DNA of 64,000 nt from the NCBI GenBank assembly GCA_020975725.1, contig QXJR01000010.1, positions 453,501 through 517,500 of the forward strand, written 5' to 3'. Source of the stretch: Picocystis sp. L7. Taxonomy: Eukaryota; Chlorophyta; Picocystophyceae; Picocystales; Picocystaceae. Below, piece after piece: positions 31,186-40,101 of this stretch. Positions within the stretch are counted from its first letter, which is position 1. Each line of letters starts with the position of its first letter. The translations under genes were made by a program, and so were the position numbers. Under the pieces are notes generated by a model, which ran no database searches, was not told where the DNA came from, and worked only from the letters and a program-made list of their open reading frames with translations.

Positions 31186-31880
31186 TTAGCTGGGCACATA
31201 GCCTTTGCGAATGGGGTTCAAGATCACCGGCTTGTCCGGAGCTCCTTCGCGAGGTTTAGCCTGGCCCAGAGCCTCCTCTGCCTCTCGCCATTCCTCTGTG
31301 AGTGTGGAAGGCACACTTCCTCCGAATATCTTGTAGTCCCTCACCAGGGTGTACATCCCGAAAGCAATGGCCATCCCCGCAGCCTGCAGTACAAATTGTC
31401 AGCATCTGCATGGACTGAGTCTGCAACGAGCTCGCAAATCGACTAGCGCTCTTCATCGAAGACGAAGAACGCATCAACCTCCTAAGGATTCTACCACCAC
31501 AAGCATCTACAACTTACCACCGCTGGGAAGACGTGTTTGAAGGGGGCCAAGTCTTCTCCTGAGGCAAGGTCTTGCACCTTCTCTCCGGACGCCTGCTGGT
31601 GCGTTCCCCGCGATAAAATTGCATCGACACTAAGAGCGTTAGCGACCGTCGAGCTCTATCCTCGCTCTCGCTCGCAAGCCTGGTCGTCTACCGTTCGTTG
31701 CGGGTGCTACTTTAGGTTTTCTTCATCCGTCCGTCGACTCGCATCCTTGCATGTTGACGCGCACGGACACCGTCCGCCTCCCATGCTCACCTTCGAAGCC
31801 GTGGTCATCCTCCTGCTCCCCTGTTGGGCCACATGACCACGTGCGGCGGCCGCAAACGCGGCACGTGCGGAGGCGAGCAT
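31186..31880 (-). CDS. Small single-TM mitochondrial-type protein (three exons)
   Basis: Exons 31880-31791, 31592-31518 and 31383-31186; introns of 198 nt (GTGAGC...CAGCAG) and 134 nt (GTAAGT...CTGCAG), all phase 0, 120 residues. Exon 1 encodes 'MLASARAAFAAAARGHVAQQ', a classic mitochondrial presequence. Exons 2 and 3 give 'LAPFKHVFPAVAAGMAIAFG' (one membrane helix), then 'DYKIFGGSVPSTLTEEWREA' and 'NPIRKGYVPS'. Both introns carry branch-like sites (GCTAAC; GCTGAC close to the second acceptor). Size and layout resemble supernumerary respiratory-complex subunits, but I cannot name it. The first acceptor is a tandem CAGCAG, so an extra Gln is possible. Confidence 0.72.
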
Positions 31881-33135
31881 GGCGTTCGTTCGTGCTTGGT
31901 TCAACTGCACTCTGCTCCACCCGAGTTTACGAACCTGTTAAGCGAGCAGGGTGGTTCGGGGGGACACGAAGGCTCGTCCCCTCACCAGGCCCGAAAGACC
32001 GCGAGGACAGGATTGTGGACCGTATGGACTGCGGTACCCAGGCTTCACAGGTCAAGGCATGGGGTGCGGAGTGAATGGGATGCGCCGCACGCGATGGAAA
32101 GGGGGGAAGCGAGAAAGATGGAAACAGGTGGCTTGGTCCAGGTCGCATGGAGCGTTCGAGGCGGTGCTTCCGTCGTCCCCGCCGGAGCAAGAGACGATTT
32201 GTGGGGAGGGGCGAATGCCGATGACGTTGCAAACATCTTGTTCACGCACGACGAGCGGTCATGTGCTCGCGGGGGAAGACTCTTGGATGGTCCGCCTCGC
32301 TGCGACTTGGGACAACCATTCACCGATGTTGGAGAGGCAAGTGCAATCCGCCACGATCGATCGTACTGTAACGATAGGACACCCTTAATTTGCAAGGATG
32401 GGAACCGCATGCAGCTAGGGATGGTCGTATCACGTCTTGCAGTACGTTTCGAAATCGCATGCGATACATACGTACCTCCTACTTCCCCCGATCGAGAGTG
32501 CGCGCGAGGCTTCCTTGCACCCTCCACCTACGTCGGATCCACCTCTTCCCTCGACCGTTCCACGACTGGGTTCCTTTCTTTTTTTATCGACGAGTTGCAT
32601 CGGTGTTGGACCGGGGATCGACGGGTCTGTTTCTCCACCACAGGTTTCCCACCCACTATCTCCCCCCTTGTGGATGGGAAAGGCCCACAACAAGGGGGGA
32701 CAGACCAGGCCTCCCCTCTCTCCAACGCCATTTCACGCCTGCGCCGACACGCGTGTGGTGGACCACGCCGCCTCTTCCTCGCCAGTCGCACCCACACCCC
32801 CCCCTGGAAGCAAACCGGGAAATCAGAGACCATGCAGGTGAGGTCGAGGACGAAAACAAGGCGGATGCGAACGTGCACATGGCGAAAAACGCAGACGGAC
32901 GCGGCTGGGAAGGCCATGGTTCGGTGCGGGAGGGACCCATCCGAGCACCGTCGGAACGGTGGAAAGCGACGGGACCGTGCGAGCGAGTGCCGAAATGGAA
33001 CCCAGACGATGGTCGTAGGATGTGGGACGAACGCGCACAATCGAGCGGTTCGAGAACACGAAGGGTCGAAACGTCCACCTGCTGACGAGCAGCCACGTGT
33101 CCGTGCGACGACAGATCCAGACGTTGGCGTCTACG
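31881..33135. other. GC-rich intergenic stretch, no gene supported
   Basis: About 1.25 kb between divergent genes. Long frames (plus 31824-33377, minus 33357-32656) are stop-poor overlaps without motifs. Likely promoters and 5' leaders. Confidence 0.45.
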
Positions 33136-33636
33136 ATGCGTTTCGGTGCGCAAGGGAGAAAGAACACGAACGTGCCGCATGCGGGACATCCGAGGCGTTC
33201 GGTGGTCTCCACGCAAAGGCGCGTGGTACGCGTGCACGCCGAGGACGAGAAGAAGGAACCCGATACCGTCGAGGTCAGGTTCGACCTCGGAGAAGCCATC
33301 CAATCCGAATCCGCCAACTCCAGCCGGGGTTACTTGGCCGAAGACTCGGCTGGACAAGAGAACATTTTTGCCGTTGAACCACGCGTATACGTAGCCGGTT
33401 CAGAGATGGACGATGGACAGGGTCAAGGTAGCTCGGTGCTAGGGGCCGTGTTGGGTCTTGTCGCGGTGGGCTTGGTAGGCAGCGTGTTGTTTTTGCTCAA
33501 AGACCAGCCATCTACGCCAGTTGAGGGAAGCGGAGTGGAGGAGATCAGCTCCACCATCAGTGCCAGCGAACCAACTGCGCCCGAGAAGGTAGAAGAAGAG
33601 GCTAGCCAGGTGGCCCCGGAGGTGGTTGCAGACTAG
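33136..33636 (+). CDS. Predicted plastid protein with one membrane helix
   Basis: 166 residues. The N-terminus 'MRFGAQGRKNTNVPHAGHPR' plus 'RRSVVSTQRRVVRVHAED' is basic and Ser/Val-rich, like a transit peptide ending near 'VHAED'. Then an acidic stretch, 'GQENIFAVEPRVYVAG', one hydrophobic helix ('VLGAVLGLVAVGLVGSVLFL') and an acidic Glu/Ala/Val tail. Thylakoid or envelope location is inferred. No family is recognised. The frame is open further upstream, but that sequence is unlike protein. Confidence 0.6.
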   Translation: MRFGAQGRKNTNVPHAGHPRRSVVSTQRRVVRVHAEDEKKEPDTVEVRFDLGEAIQSESANSSRGYLAEDSAGQENIFAVEPRVYVAGSEMDDGQGQGSSVLGAVLGLVAVGLVGSVLFLLKDQPSTPVEGSGVEEISSTISASEPTAPEKVEEEASQVAPEVVAD

Positions 33637-34183
33637 GAGTCTACGGGTGGTCATCTGGTTAGCAACAGACGAGGGACGTGGCTGTGGACGAGATCAACCA
33701 CTTGTTGTTTCGCATCTTCATCTCTGTCGCATTGTTTCTGTCACGAATCGATTGTTTCTTGTTTCCGGGGTTCCGTGAGGCTCACCTGCCACCATTCACT
33801 GCGCGTCAGCCGACCGTCGCGGGTCTCTCTCTCCGCGTTGCCTCCTTCCCCGTTCGTTCGAGGCCTCAGTGCAGTAGTTCATTCAACACCAAGCCAGTTG
33901 GCTTTGTCTTGACAATGTAGATAAGGTGATGATTTTCGGAGTCCTCCTTGGCCGAACCGCTTCCCTTCGCCGAGGCTTCGTCTGACGCACCTCTTTCGGC
34001 TTGGATCTACCCTTGGATCCTCTCGCCTTCCTCCGCTTGCACGGCACACTTCCGTTCCCCTTCAGAGGTCAATCCATGGGAAGTACTCGGATCGGCTCGC
34101 GTGATCGTACAAGGCGTCCGTTCCAACGCCTGTGTGAAACGAACAAGCATCGGTGCGCCTGGTGGCGGCGTTCGACCCTCCTG
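33637..34183. other. Intergenic, no gene supported
   Basis: 3' flank of the plastid protein gene and upstream region of RBM22; no motif-bearing frame. Confidence 0.5.
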
Positions 34184-34410
34184 GACCGTCTCTTTCCTTC
34201 TGATGGACCGTCTCTTTCCTTCTGATGGACCGTCTCTTTCCTTCTGATGGACCGTCTCTTTCCTTCTGATGGACCGTCTCTTTCCTTCTGATGGACCGTC
34301 TCTTTCCTTCTGATGGACCGTCTCTTTCCTTCTGATGGACCGTCTCTTTCCTTCTGATGGACCGTCTCTTTCCTTCTGATGGACCGTCTCTTTCCTTCTG
34401 ATGGACCGTG
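34184..34410. repeat. 22-bp tandem repeat, about 10 copies
   Basis: Near-perfect copies of a 22-bp unit (ctttccttctgatggaccgt plus ct) end at 34410, 235 bp before the RBM22 ATG. The unit is pyrimidine-rich on the plus strand. As 22 is not a multiple of 3 and no frame contains a stop, all three minus frames stay open across it, producing spurious frames. Confidence 0.96.
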
Positions 34411-34644
34411 TAGGGACCGTTTCGAGGATCGATCGAGGTCGATCGCCCAGGCCAGCAAGTCGGATGGAGAGTGCGAATATTCGGGAATCGAGCACGTCCA
34501 ACGCCGCATCGTCGCGTCACACGAGCGCGCAACGCGTGTCGCGATCGCTCGCATCTCTCCTCCTCGCCTGATTTCGGTCCGTGGGAAGGGATTGAAACGG
34601 TGCACAAGGGAGGTTGGTCGAATCACGGGTTGGGTAGTGCGGCC

Positions 34645-35748
34645 ATGGCGCACCGCGCGGGACGAGATGTAGAAGAAGACGGCTGGGAAAGAAGCGACTT
34701 CCCCATCCTGTGCGAAACGTGTCTGGGACCGAATCCCTTCGTCAGGATGACCAAATCAGACTATCATGCAGAATGCAAGATATGCACGCGTCCGTTCACC
34801 GTGTTCCGCTGGAAACCTGGTGCAGGAGCGAGGTACAAAAAGACTGAAATCTGTCAGACTTGTTCCAAGGCGAAACACGTGTGCCAAACCTGTCTTCTGG
34901 ACCTCCAATACAACCTTCCCGTGCAAGTGAGGGATACCGCGCTTGGAATCACCGAAGAGGAAGCCGAGCAAGCAGTACCCAAGAGCCAGGTGACCCTCTT
35001 GCACTGGGCAGAAGAGCAAGACAGATTGGCCCTCACAGGACAAGATCAAGGGACCATCACCTATGGAAAGGCACCCAGGAACGATTTGCTCGAAAGAATG
35101 AAGAGGACAGAACCCTACTACAAAAGGAACGAAGCCAGGATATGTAGCTTCTTCGTGAAAGGTTGTTGCAAGAGGGGGAAGGAGTGTCCGTACCGGCACG
35201 AAATGCCACAAACCGGAGAACTTGCCAACCAAAACATGAAGGATAGATACTACGGGGTCAATGATCCAGTGGCAAGAAAACTCATGAGAGGTGACAAGGA
35301 AAGGAACAACCTCGAGCCACCGGAAGATGAGAGTGTCACCACGTTTTTCGTGGGAGGGCTGGAGGAAGGAATGGGGAAAGAAGACCTGGCGGGTATGTTT
35401 TACCCGTACGGAGAACTGAGATCGGTGAATTTGGTGCCTCTGAAAAGATGCGCCTTTGTCACTTTTACTTCCCGGGCTGATGCTGAGAGGGCAGCGGATG
35501 CCCTTTCTGGGAACCTTGTGGTTAAGGGGAAGAGACTCAAGCTCATGTGGGGCAAACCCCTTAAAGGAAGGGGTGCACCGAAAGGGTCAGGCCATAGAGA
35601 AGGAGCACATCACATAACGCCGCCTGCTCCACCACCTCCACCACCTTCCTTTGGGGCAGGTGCAGGTACATCATACTACCCTTCAATGGACCCACAGACG
35701 TACGGAAGCAAAATTCATCTGCCTGCGGAGGATAAAAGCCAGGATTGA
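34645..35748 (+). CDS. RBM22: Splicing factor RBM22/Cwc2-Ecm2 family
   Basis: 367 residues. The N-terminal Cys-rich domain ('CETCLGPNPFVRM', 'CKICTRPFTVFRWKPG', 'CQTCSKAKHVCQTCLLDLQY', about 20-90) binds zinc. A CCCH finger ('CSFFVKGCCKRGKECPYRHE', about 170-190) is followed by an RRM (about 230-305; RNP motifs 'TTFFVGGLE' and 'CAFVTFTS') and a Pro/Gly-rich tail. This is the RBM22 architecture, which contacts U6 snRNA and the intron in the spliceosome active site; yeast splits it into Cwc2 and Ecm2. The start is the Met of 'MAHRAGRDVEEDGWERSDFP'; upstream in-frame sequence is non-protein-like. It is convergent with the subtilase gene (248 bp between stops). Confidence 0.95.
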   Translation: MAHRAGRDVEEDGWERSDFPILCETCLGPNPFVRMTKSDYHAECKICTRPFTVFRWKPGAGARYKKTEICQTCSKAKHVCQTCLLDLQYNLPVQVRDTALGITEEEAEQAVPKSQVTLLHWAEEQDRLALTGQDQGTITYGKAPRNDLLERMKRTEPYYKRNEARICSFFVKGCCKRGKECPYRHEMPQTGELANQNMKDRYYGVNDPVARKLMRGDKERNNLEPPEDESVTTFFVGGLEEGMGKEDLAGMFYPYGELRSVNLVPLKRCAFVTFTSRADAERAADALSGNLVVKGKRLKLMWGKPLKGRGAPKGSGHREGAHHITPPAPPPPPPSFGAGAGTSYYPSMDPQTYGSKIHLPAEDKSQD

Positions 35749-35996
35749 AAATTGGCATTTTGATCGGTGTAGAGGGTCTACATACAAGAGCAAACACATG
35801 TGGTATTGAAGTTTGTGGATGACACCTCACTGTTGGTCTGAGCGGATAGTTTGTACCAACTGGCTGCCCAGTTTCATCAAGACCGCCCGTGGTGCTTACA
35901 GCTGTTGTGCGAGACAGAATGGAAGCGCACTTTGGATGCATCGCTGTGGGAATACAGCAAAATATTCAAAATTCATTCTCATGCAACAAAGATCAC

Positions 35997-38900
35997 TCAA
36001 GGCGTGCATTCACGCCAGCCAGCCCCGTTGAATGCCTCTGATACCATGTACTGGTCTTCAGAGCAAGAAGCAGGATCTTTTACGTAGCAATAATAAGTTT
36101 GGTCACCATTGGTGTCCAACAGGAGCTGTTGGCAGCCAACAACACCAGTATCACTCCCTCCAGAGAGTCCGTCCGTGCTGCATGGGCACTTTTGTTGGAG
36201 CTCTTCTGTTGTGCTACAAACTCTCCAAGACGCGCCCTCGAATGCCCCAGATGGGGTGGCTGACTCGCATGACAACGGATCAACCACGTAGCAGAAAGGC
36301 TCCTCTCCTTCGATATGTACATCGCAGCTTGGACGATCCGTCGACACTCCACCACTCACACCATCGGAGGAACACCTGCAGGGGTCCTCTTGCGCATCCT
36401 CTGCAAGGCTGGTGGCATTCTCCTCCTGCACTTCTGCTTGGGGGCTACCCCAAGCGGAAGCCAGTTGCTGAAGCCCATTGGAAACGAGGTTCATGGAACT
36501 TGTGACTAGTTCTTGAAGGTCCTCCGCCGAGTCTAAGCGAGCCCTACTGCTCAAAGGGCACTCGTCAAATTCCTTCGACCCCATCAGTCCAGCAGGCCCG
36601 CTTACCACCAGAGCGTATGGCTGTCCAACGGTAGTGGATTTTTCCCAATTCACAGAGTGGCCTCGGACTCGGACTTTGTAGGAGGCGCCAGGATCTGGAT
36701 GGTAGACAAAGGCCTTCTCAACATTGTTGCTTCTGTCAGGTACGTTTGCTGACCCAAAGCTTGCTTCAGCAGCACCTGGTGGCACTTCCACTTCCAAGTC
36801 AAGGTCATTGATGAGTGCCGAACCTCTTGTGAGGATGTTTGCAGGTGGATCCATCCAGACAAGCGTCACCCGTAATTCTACAATGTCATCTTCGGAAACA
36901 TCCTCTGGTATCTGGATGCAGTACTCATCCACATCGCCAGTAAAAACCGAACCACGGTCCTTCACCCACAGGCCTAGGTGACGGCCTGGAAGGGCAATCG
37001 AGTTTGAGACATCTACTCGGCCATATCCTTGCCTAAATGAAGGAGCTTGTTCAAGTGGCAAACCCCTCTCAGTGAAACCTTGCATTTCCACAGCACCGTT
37101 GATAAGAACAGCTTTGATGAGAGCCCCAGATGGATTATCAATGACATTCTTGTCATTGTCTTTGTAGAAGCCATCCGTGAAGTATTGGCGCACCAGTAAA
37201 GCAGCACCTCCTACAAGTGGAGTTGCCATAGATGTCCCACTAAGTGCAGATACATCACAGTTGTTGGTGTTAAGAAGGCCGTCAGACCCTGCTGAAACTA
37301 CGTTCTGTCCTGGTGCCACAAGGTCTGGCTTCACTCTTCCATCAATTGTTGGACCGAAAGAGCTGAATTCAGCAATACTCTCCCAGGGAGGGAGGTCTTC
37401 AATCCCAACGTCTGATGTAAACGCAACAACAACCTGGTCATTGCTGTCACCAGCATTTGTAATCATCCGTTGGAAGCGCCGACCAGTGCTCTCCGGCACA
37501 GCAGCCGAGGGGATGCGAATATTGGATGTGTCGCCATCACTTCCCATCACGTAAAAAGCGCCACTTCCGGACTGTTCATTGTTTGAGACAATGGTGCCAG
37601 CGGCCCCTGCTTCCTGTGCATTTCTAATCTTCTCGTAGAATGGGCAGTTTCCTCGTTTCATAAGAACAATATTGCCTTCTACATTTGATGTTATGGAACT
37701 GCATGCATCTTCAGGGGTCGACAGCACAATGCGGAACTCCTTTCCAATCAGTGTATCCATAGAGGGGCCAATAACACTTGACATTGCACGGTAAGACTGT
37801 CCTACTGCAGATGCAGGCTCTTTCACTTCCATCCTCACCACTGCTGTATCGAAGGTCTTGACTGGACGCCCCCCTGAACCTAGTGTGGCGCCTATTGCCA
37901 GTCCGTTCTTGGAGTTAGCAGGCGTTGTGACCGTGCTGGTTATTTGGCTCAAGCCTCCACTATTGCCAGCTGCTATAACAACCAAATAATCATCATTCGT
38001 CCACAGATATTCGTCTAAGGCGCGTGATTCTGATGTGTAGACATTAGTGTTTCCACCCCAAGAGTCACTTTGCACCCTCGCCCCTTTTGCGTGAGCATAC
38101 TCATAGTACTCAAACATTCCGTTTACGGGAGAAAGAAGGCGGCCATCGTCGGGATCACCAATGCCCATGTCAGTGAACACTATTCTTGCATCAGGTGCCA
38201 CCCCATTGTGACGCGATCCCTCGTGGTATCCCAGGACGGACCCTGCAACATGGGTTCCGTGGCCTGAATTATCCACTCCATCGCCAAACACTCTCAAGTC
38301 GATAACCTTGCGGTGTTCGGGACTTGGGGTATTGTGCTCATCATCGCGAAAGAAACAAGAGTCATAATCCAAACCAGTATCCCCAACTGCAGCAACTTGG
38401 TCGCCTCCCCTTATGCCAGCATCCCAGATAGGACGTGACGTTTCCACTGAAAACGATCTTGCCAACTGCCCACCCTGTACCAGACCTACAGAAAACTGGT
38501 TGGATGCTCGCATCCTTGGTTTGGCTTCGATGAATATCACATAGCTCTCTTCCGCAAGACTCAATACAATGTCTCCTGCATCAGGTGGCCAGCAAGCAGT
38601 CACAACATCCACCACACGAGCCCCGTTTTCTACCATTGGGACACTGCCTGGCACGAAATGGCTGGTACGCTCGGGACGATACACCGTGGAAGCTGCCTTG
38701 GCTTTGGGTGAGCTGTTTCCTTCGAATATACTTTCAAGGCGATCCATGGTAACTTCCAGGTCTTCTGGTGACAGCACGACGATCTCGACTTCCACCAGGA
38801 TCCGTTTTTCCTCATCCAAGGCCACCCCTTTGACGACGTCTTCTAGGAGGTGCTCTTCTTCCCAAGCGCTGATCTGACCGTCCCACCACGTGATTTGTTT

Positions 38901-39452
38901 TTCCTTTTCTTCTTCCACGATCTGCAACAGCTCGACCAGTCCGGGTGCTACTTTATCCCTGGGTTGGAGTGCAAACACGGACTGGACCTGTTCCATGTTT
39001 TCCATGGTTTCGATGTCTTTTTCTCCTGCGTGCACCAGGTATGCGTTTCCATTCAGGTACTGTACGATGGTTCCTATTGGCATGTTGTCTCTCATGGTCC
39101 GTAGCGTTCCTTTGGGCATGGGTTCCACCATCTGGACCACGAATGGTCGTTTGTTTCCGGTAGGACTATCGGTCCATTCCGTGACGTTCATTCGTCTGGT
39201 TCCGTTCCATTGTTGGTGTTTGAATCCCAACCCGTGCCGTTCCGTGTCGTCTCCTTGGTCTCTGTTCCCATGCTTCGTGTGTCCAGTTTCGCACCTGCTC
39301 TTCAGCCACACCCCTGGACACGACGTTCGGATCGGTGCGTTTTCTTCCCCGTCTCTCGCGTGTGCGTCTTCTGCACGTGCTGCCTTTCGTATCCCCAGGA
39401 TCAGTGCCAGGAACAGCAGGCGCATTGGCAAAGACAAGAGACGAGCCGCCAT
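35997..39452 (-). CDS. Large secreted subtilisin-like serine protease with C-terminal Cys-rich pair
   Basis: 1151 residues, no intron. 'MAARLLSLPMRLLFLALILG' is a signal peptide. After a pro-region of about 330 residues comes an S8 domain with Asp ('AAVGDTGLDYD', about 357), His ('SGHGTHVAGS', about 401), Asn ('AAGNSGG', about 494) and Ser ('LSGTSMATPLVGGA', about 738). A PA-type insert ('GNIVLMKRGNCPFYEKIRNA', about 600) lies between Asn and Ser, and a beta-rich C-domain ('VELRVTLVWMDPPAN') follows. The end has two copies of a Cys-rich module ('CRCSSDGVSGG...FEGASWRVC' and 'CPCSTDGLSGG...FNGAGWREC'). The frame is open upstream to 40592, but only through the tandem repeat, so the Met of the signal peptide is chosen. 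Divergent with the M3 peptidase. Confidence 0.92.
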   Translation of the reverse strand: MAARLLSLPMRLLFLALILGIRKAARAEDAHARDGEENAPIRTSCPGVWLKSRCETGHTKHGNRDQGDDTERHGLGFKHQQWNGTRRMNVTEWTDSPTGNKRPFVVQMVEPMPKGTLRTMRDNMPIGTIVQYLNGNAYLVHAGEKDIETMENMEQVQSVFALQPRDKVAPGLVELLQIVEEEKEKQITWWDGQISAWEEEHLLEDVVKGVALDEEKRILVEVEIVVLSPEDLEVTMDRLESIFEGNSSPKAKAASTVYRPERTSHFVPGSVPMVENGARVVDVVTACWPPDAGDIVLSLAEESYVIFIEAKPRMRASNQFSVGLVQGGQLARSFSVETSRPIWDAGIRGGDQVAAVGDTGLDYDSCFFRDDEHNTPSPEHRKVIDLRVFGDGVDNSGHGTHVAGSVLGYHEGSRHNGVAPDARIVFTDMGIGDPDDGRLLSPVNGMFEYYEYAHAKGARVQSDSWGGNTNVYTSESRALDEYLWTNDDYLVVIAAGNSGGLSQITSTVTTPANSKNGLAIGATLGSGGRPVKTFDTAVVRMEVKEPASAVGQSYRAMSSVIGPSMDTLIGKEFRIVLSTPEDACSSITSNVEGNIVLMKRGNCPFYEKIRNAQEAGAAGTIVSNNEQSGSGAFYVMGSDGDTSNIRIPSAAVPESTGRRFQRMITNAGDSNDQVVVAFTSDVGIEDLPPWESIAEFSSFGPTIDGRVKPDLVAPGQNVVSAGSDGLLNTNNCDVSALSGTSMATPLVGGAALLVRQYFTDGFYKDNDKNVIDNPSGALIKAVLINGAVEMQGFTERGLPLEQAPSFRQGYGRVDVSNSIALPGRHLGLWVKDRGSVFTGDVDEYCIQIPEDVSEDDIVELRVTLVWMDPPANILTRGSALINDLDLEVEVPPGAAEASFGSANVPDRSNNVEKAFVYHPDPGASYKVRVRGHSVNWEKSTTVGQPYALVVSGPAGLMGSKEFDECPLSSRARLDSAEDLQELVTSSMNLVSNGLQQLASAWGSPQAEVQEENATSLAEDAQEDPCRCSSDGVSGGVSTDRPSCDVHIEGEEPFCYVVDPLSCESATPSGAFEGASWRVCSTTEELQQKCPCSTDGLSGGSDTGVVGCQQLLLDTNGDQTYYCYVKDPASCSEDQYMVSEAFNGAGWRECTP

Positions 39453-39696
39453 GACGAAGCACGTCGTCCGTCGACGAACGAGCACGAATGGATCGAGGGA
39501 AGAGGAAGAGAAAGGGGTGCACACACGCACTCCCTCTCCCCCCCCCTCTCCCTGTCTCCCTCCCCGGAAGAGGAGGGGTGTAACTGCAGGTGGGGTGTGG
39601 GTGCGCCCCCCGTGCTTGTCCGCCCTTCTCCTCCTTCGATGACGAAGACGACAGGGGGGGCTGTAGCAGGTGGGTGGGGAAGGGGACGGGTCCCTT

Positions 39697-40035
39697 CCTG
39701 CCCTTTCCCTTTGTCCCTTTGTCCCTTTCTGCCCTTTCCCTTTGTCCCTTTCTGCCCTTTCCCTTTGTCCCTTTCTGCCCTTTCCCTTTGTCCCTTTCTG
39801 CCCTTTCCCTTCGTCCCTTTCTGCCCTTTCCCTTTGTCCCTTTCTGCCCTTTCCCTTTGTCCCTTTGTCCCTTCCTGCCCTTTCCCTTTGTCCCTTTCTG
39901 CCCTTTCCCTTTGTCCCTTTCTGCCCTTTCCCTTTGTCCCTTTCTGGACTTTCCATCTCCCTTTGTCCCTTCCTGCCCTTTCCCTTTGTCCCTTTCCCTT
40001 TGTCCCTTTGTCCCTTTCTGCCCTTTCCATCCCCC
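39697..40035. repeat. 23-bp polypyrimidine tandem repeat between divergent genes
   Basis: About 14 copies of a 23-bp unit (close to ccctttccctttgtcccttt plus ctg), some missing a block, lie between the subtilase start (39452, minus) and the M3 peptidase start (40102, plus). The plus strand is almost pure pyrimidine with scattered G. All frames are open on both strands, which artificially lengthens both flanking frames. Confidence 0.96.
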
Positions 40036-40101
40036 TTTCGACAAAGAAAGAAAGAAAGGAACCCATCCCCTTTTTGGGGAACCGGAAAGGAGACCCCATC
40101 C

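Noticed and set aside
31824-33377. Plus-strand frame of 517 codons
   Set aside because: Overlaps two better-supported genes in other frames; Arg/Thr-rich without motifs.
34184-34410. CRISPR-like array (also the arrays at 1655-2220 and 39697-40035)
   Set aside because: Units are contiguous tandem repeats without unique spacers, in a nuclear eukaryotic context.
39670-40101. N-terminal extension of the M3 peptidase
   Set aside because: Translated pyrimidine repeat; the presequence-like Met at 40102 fits better.
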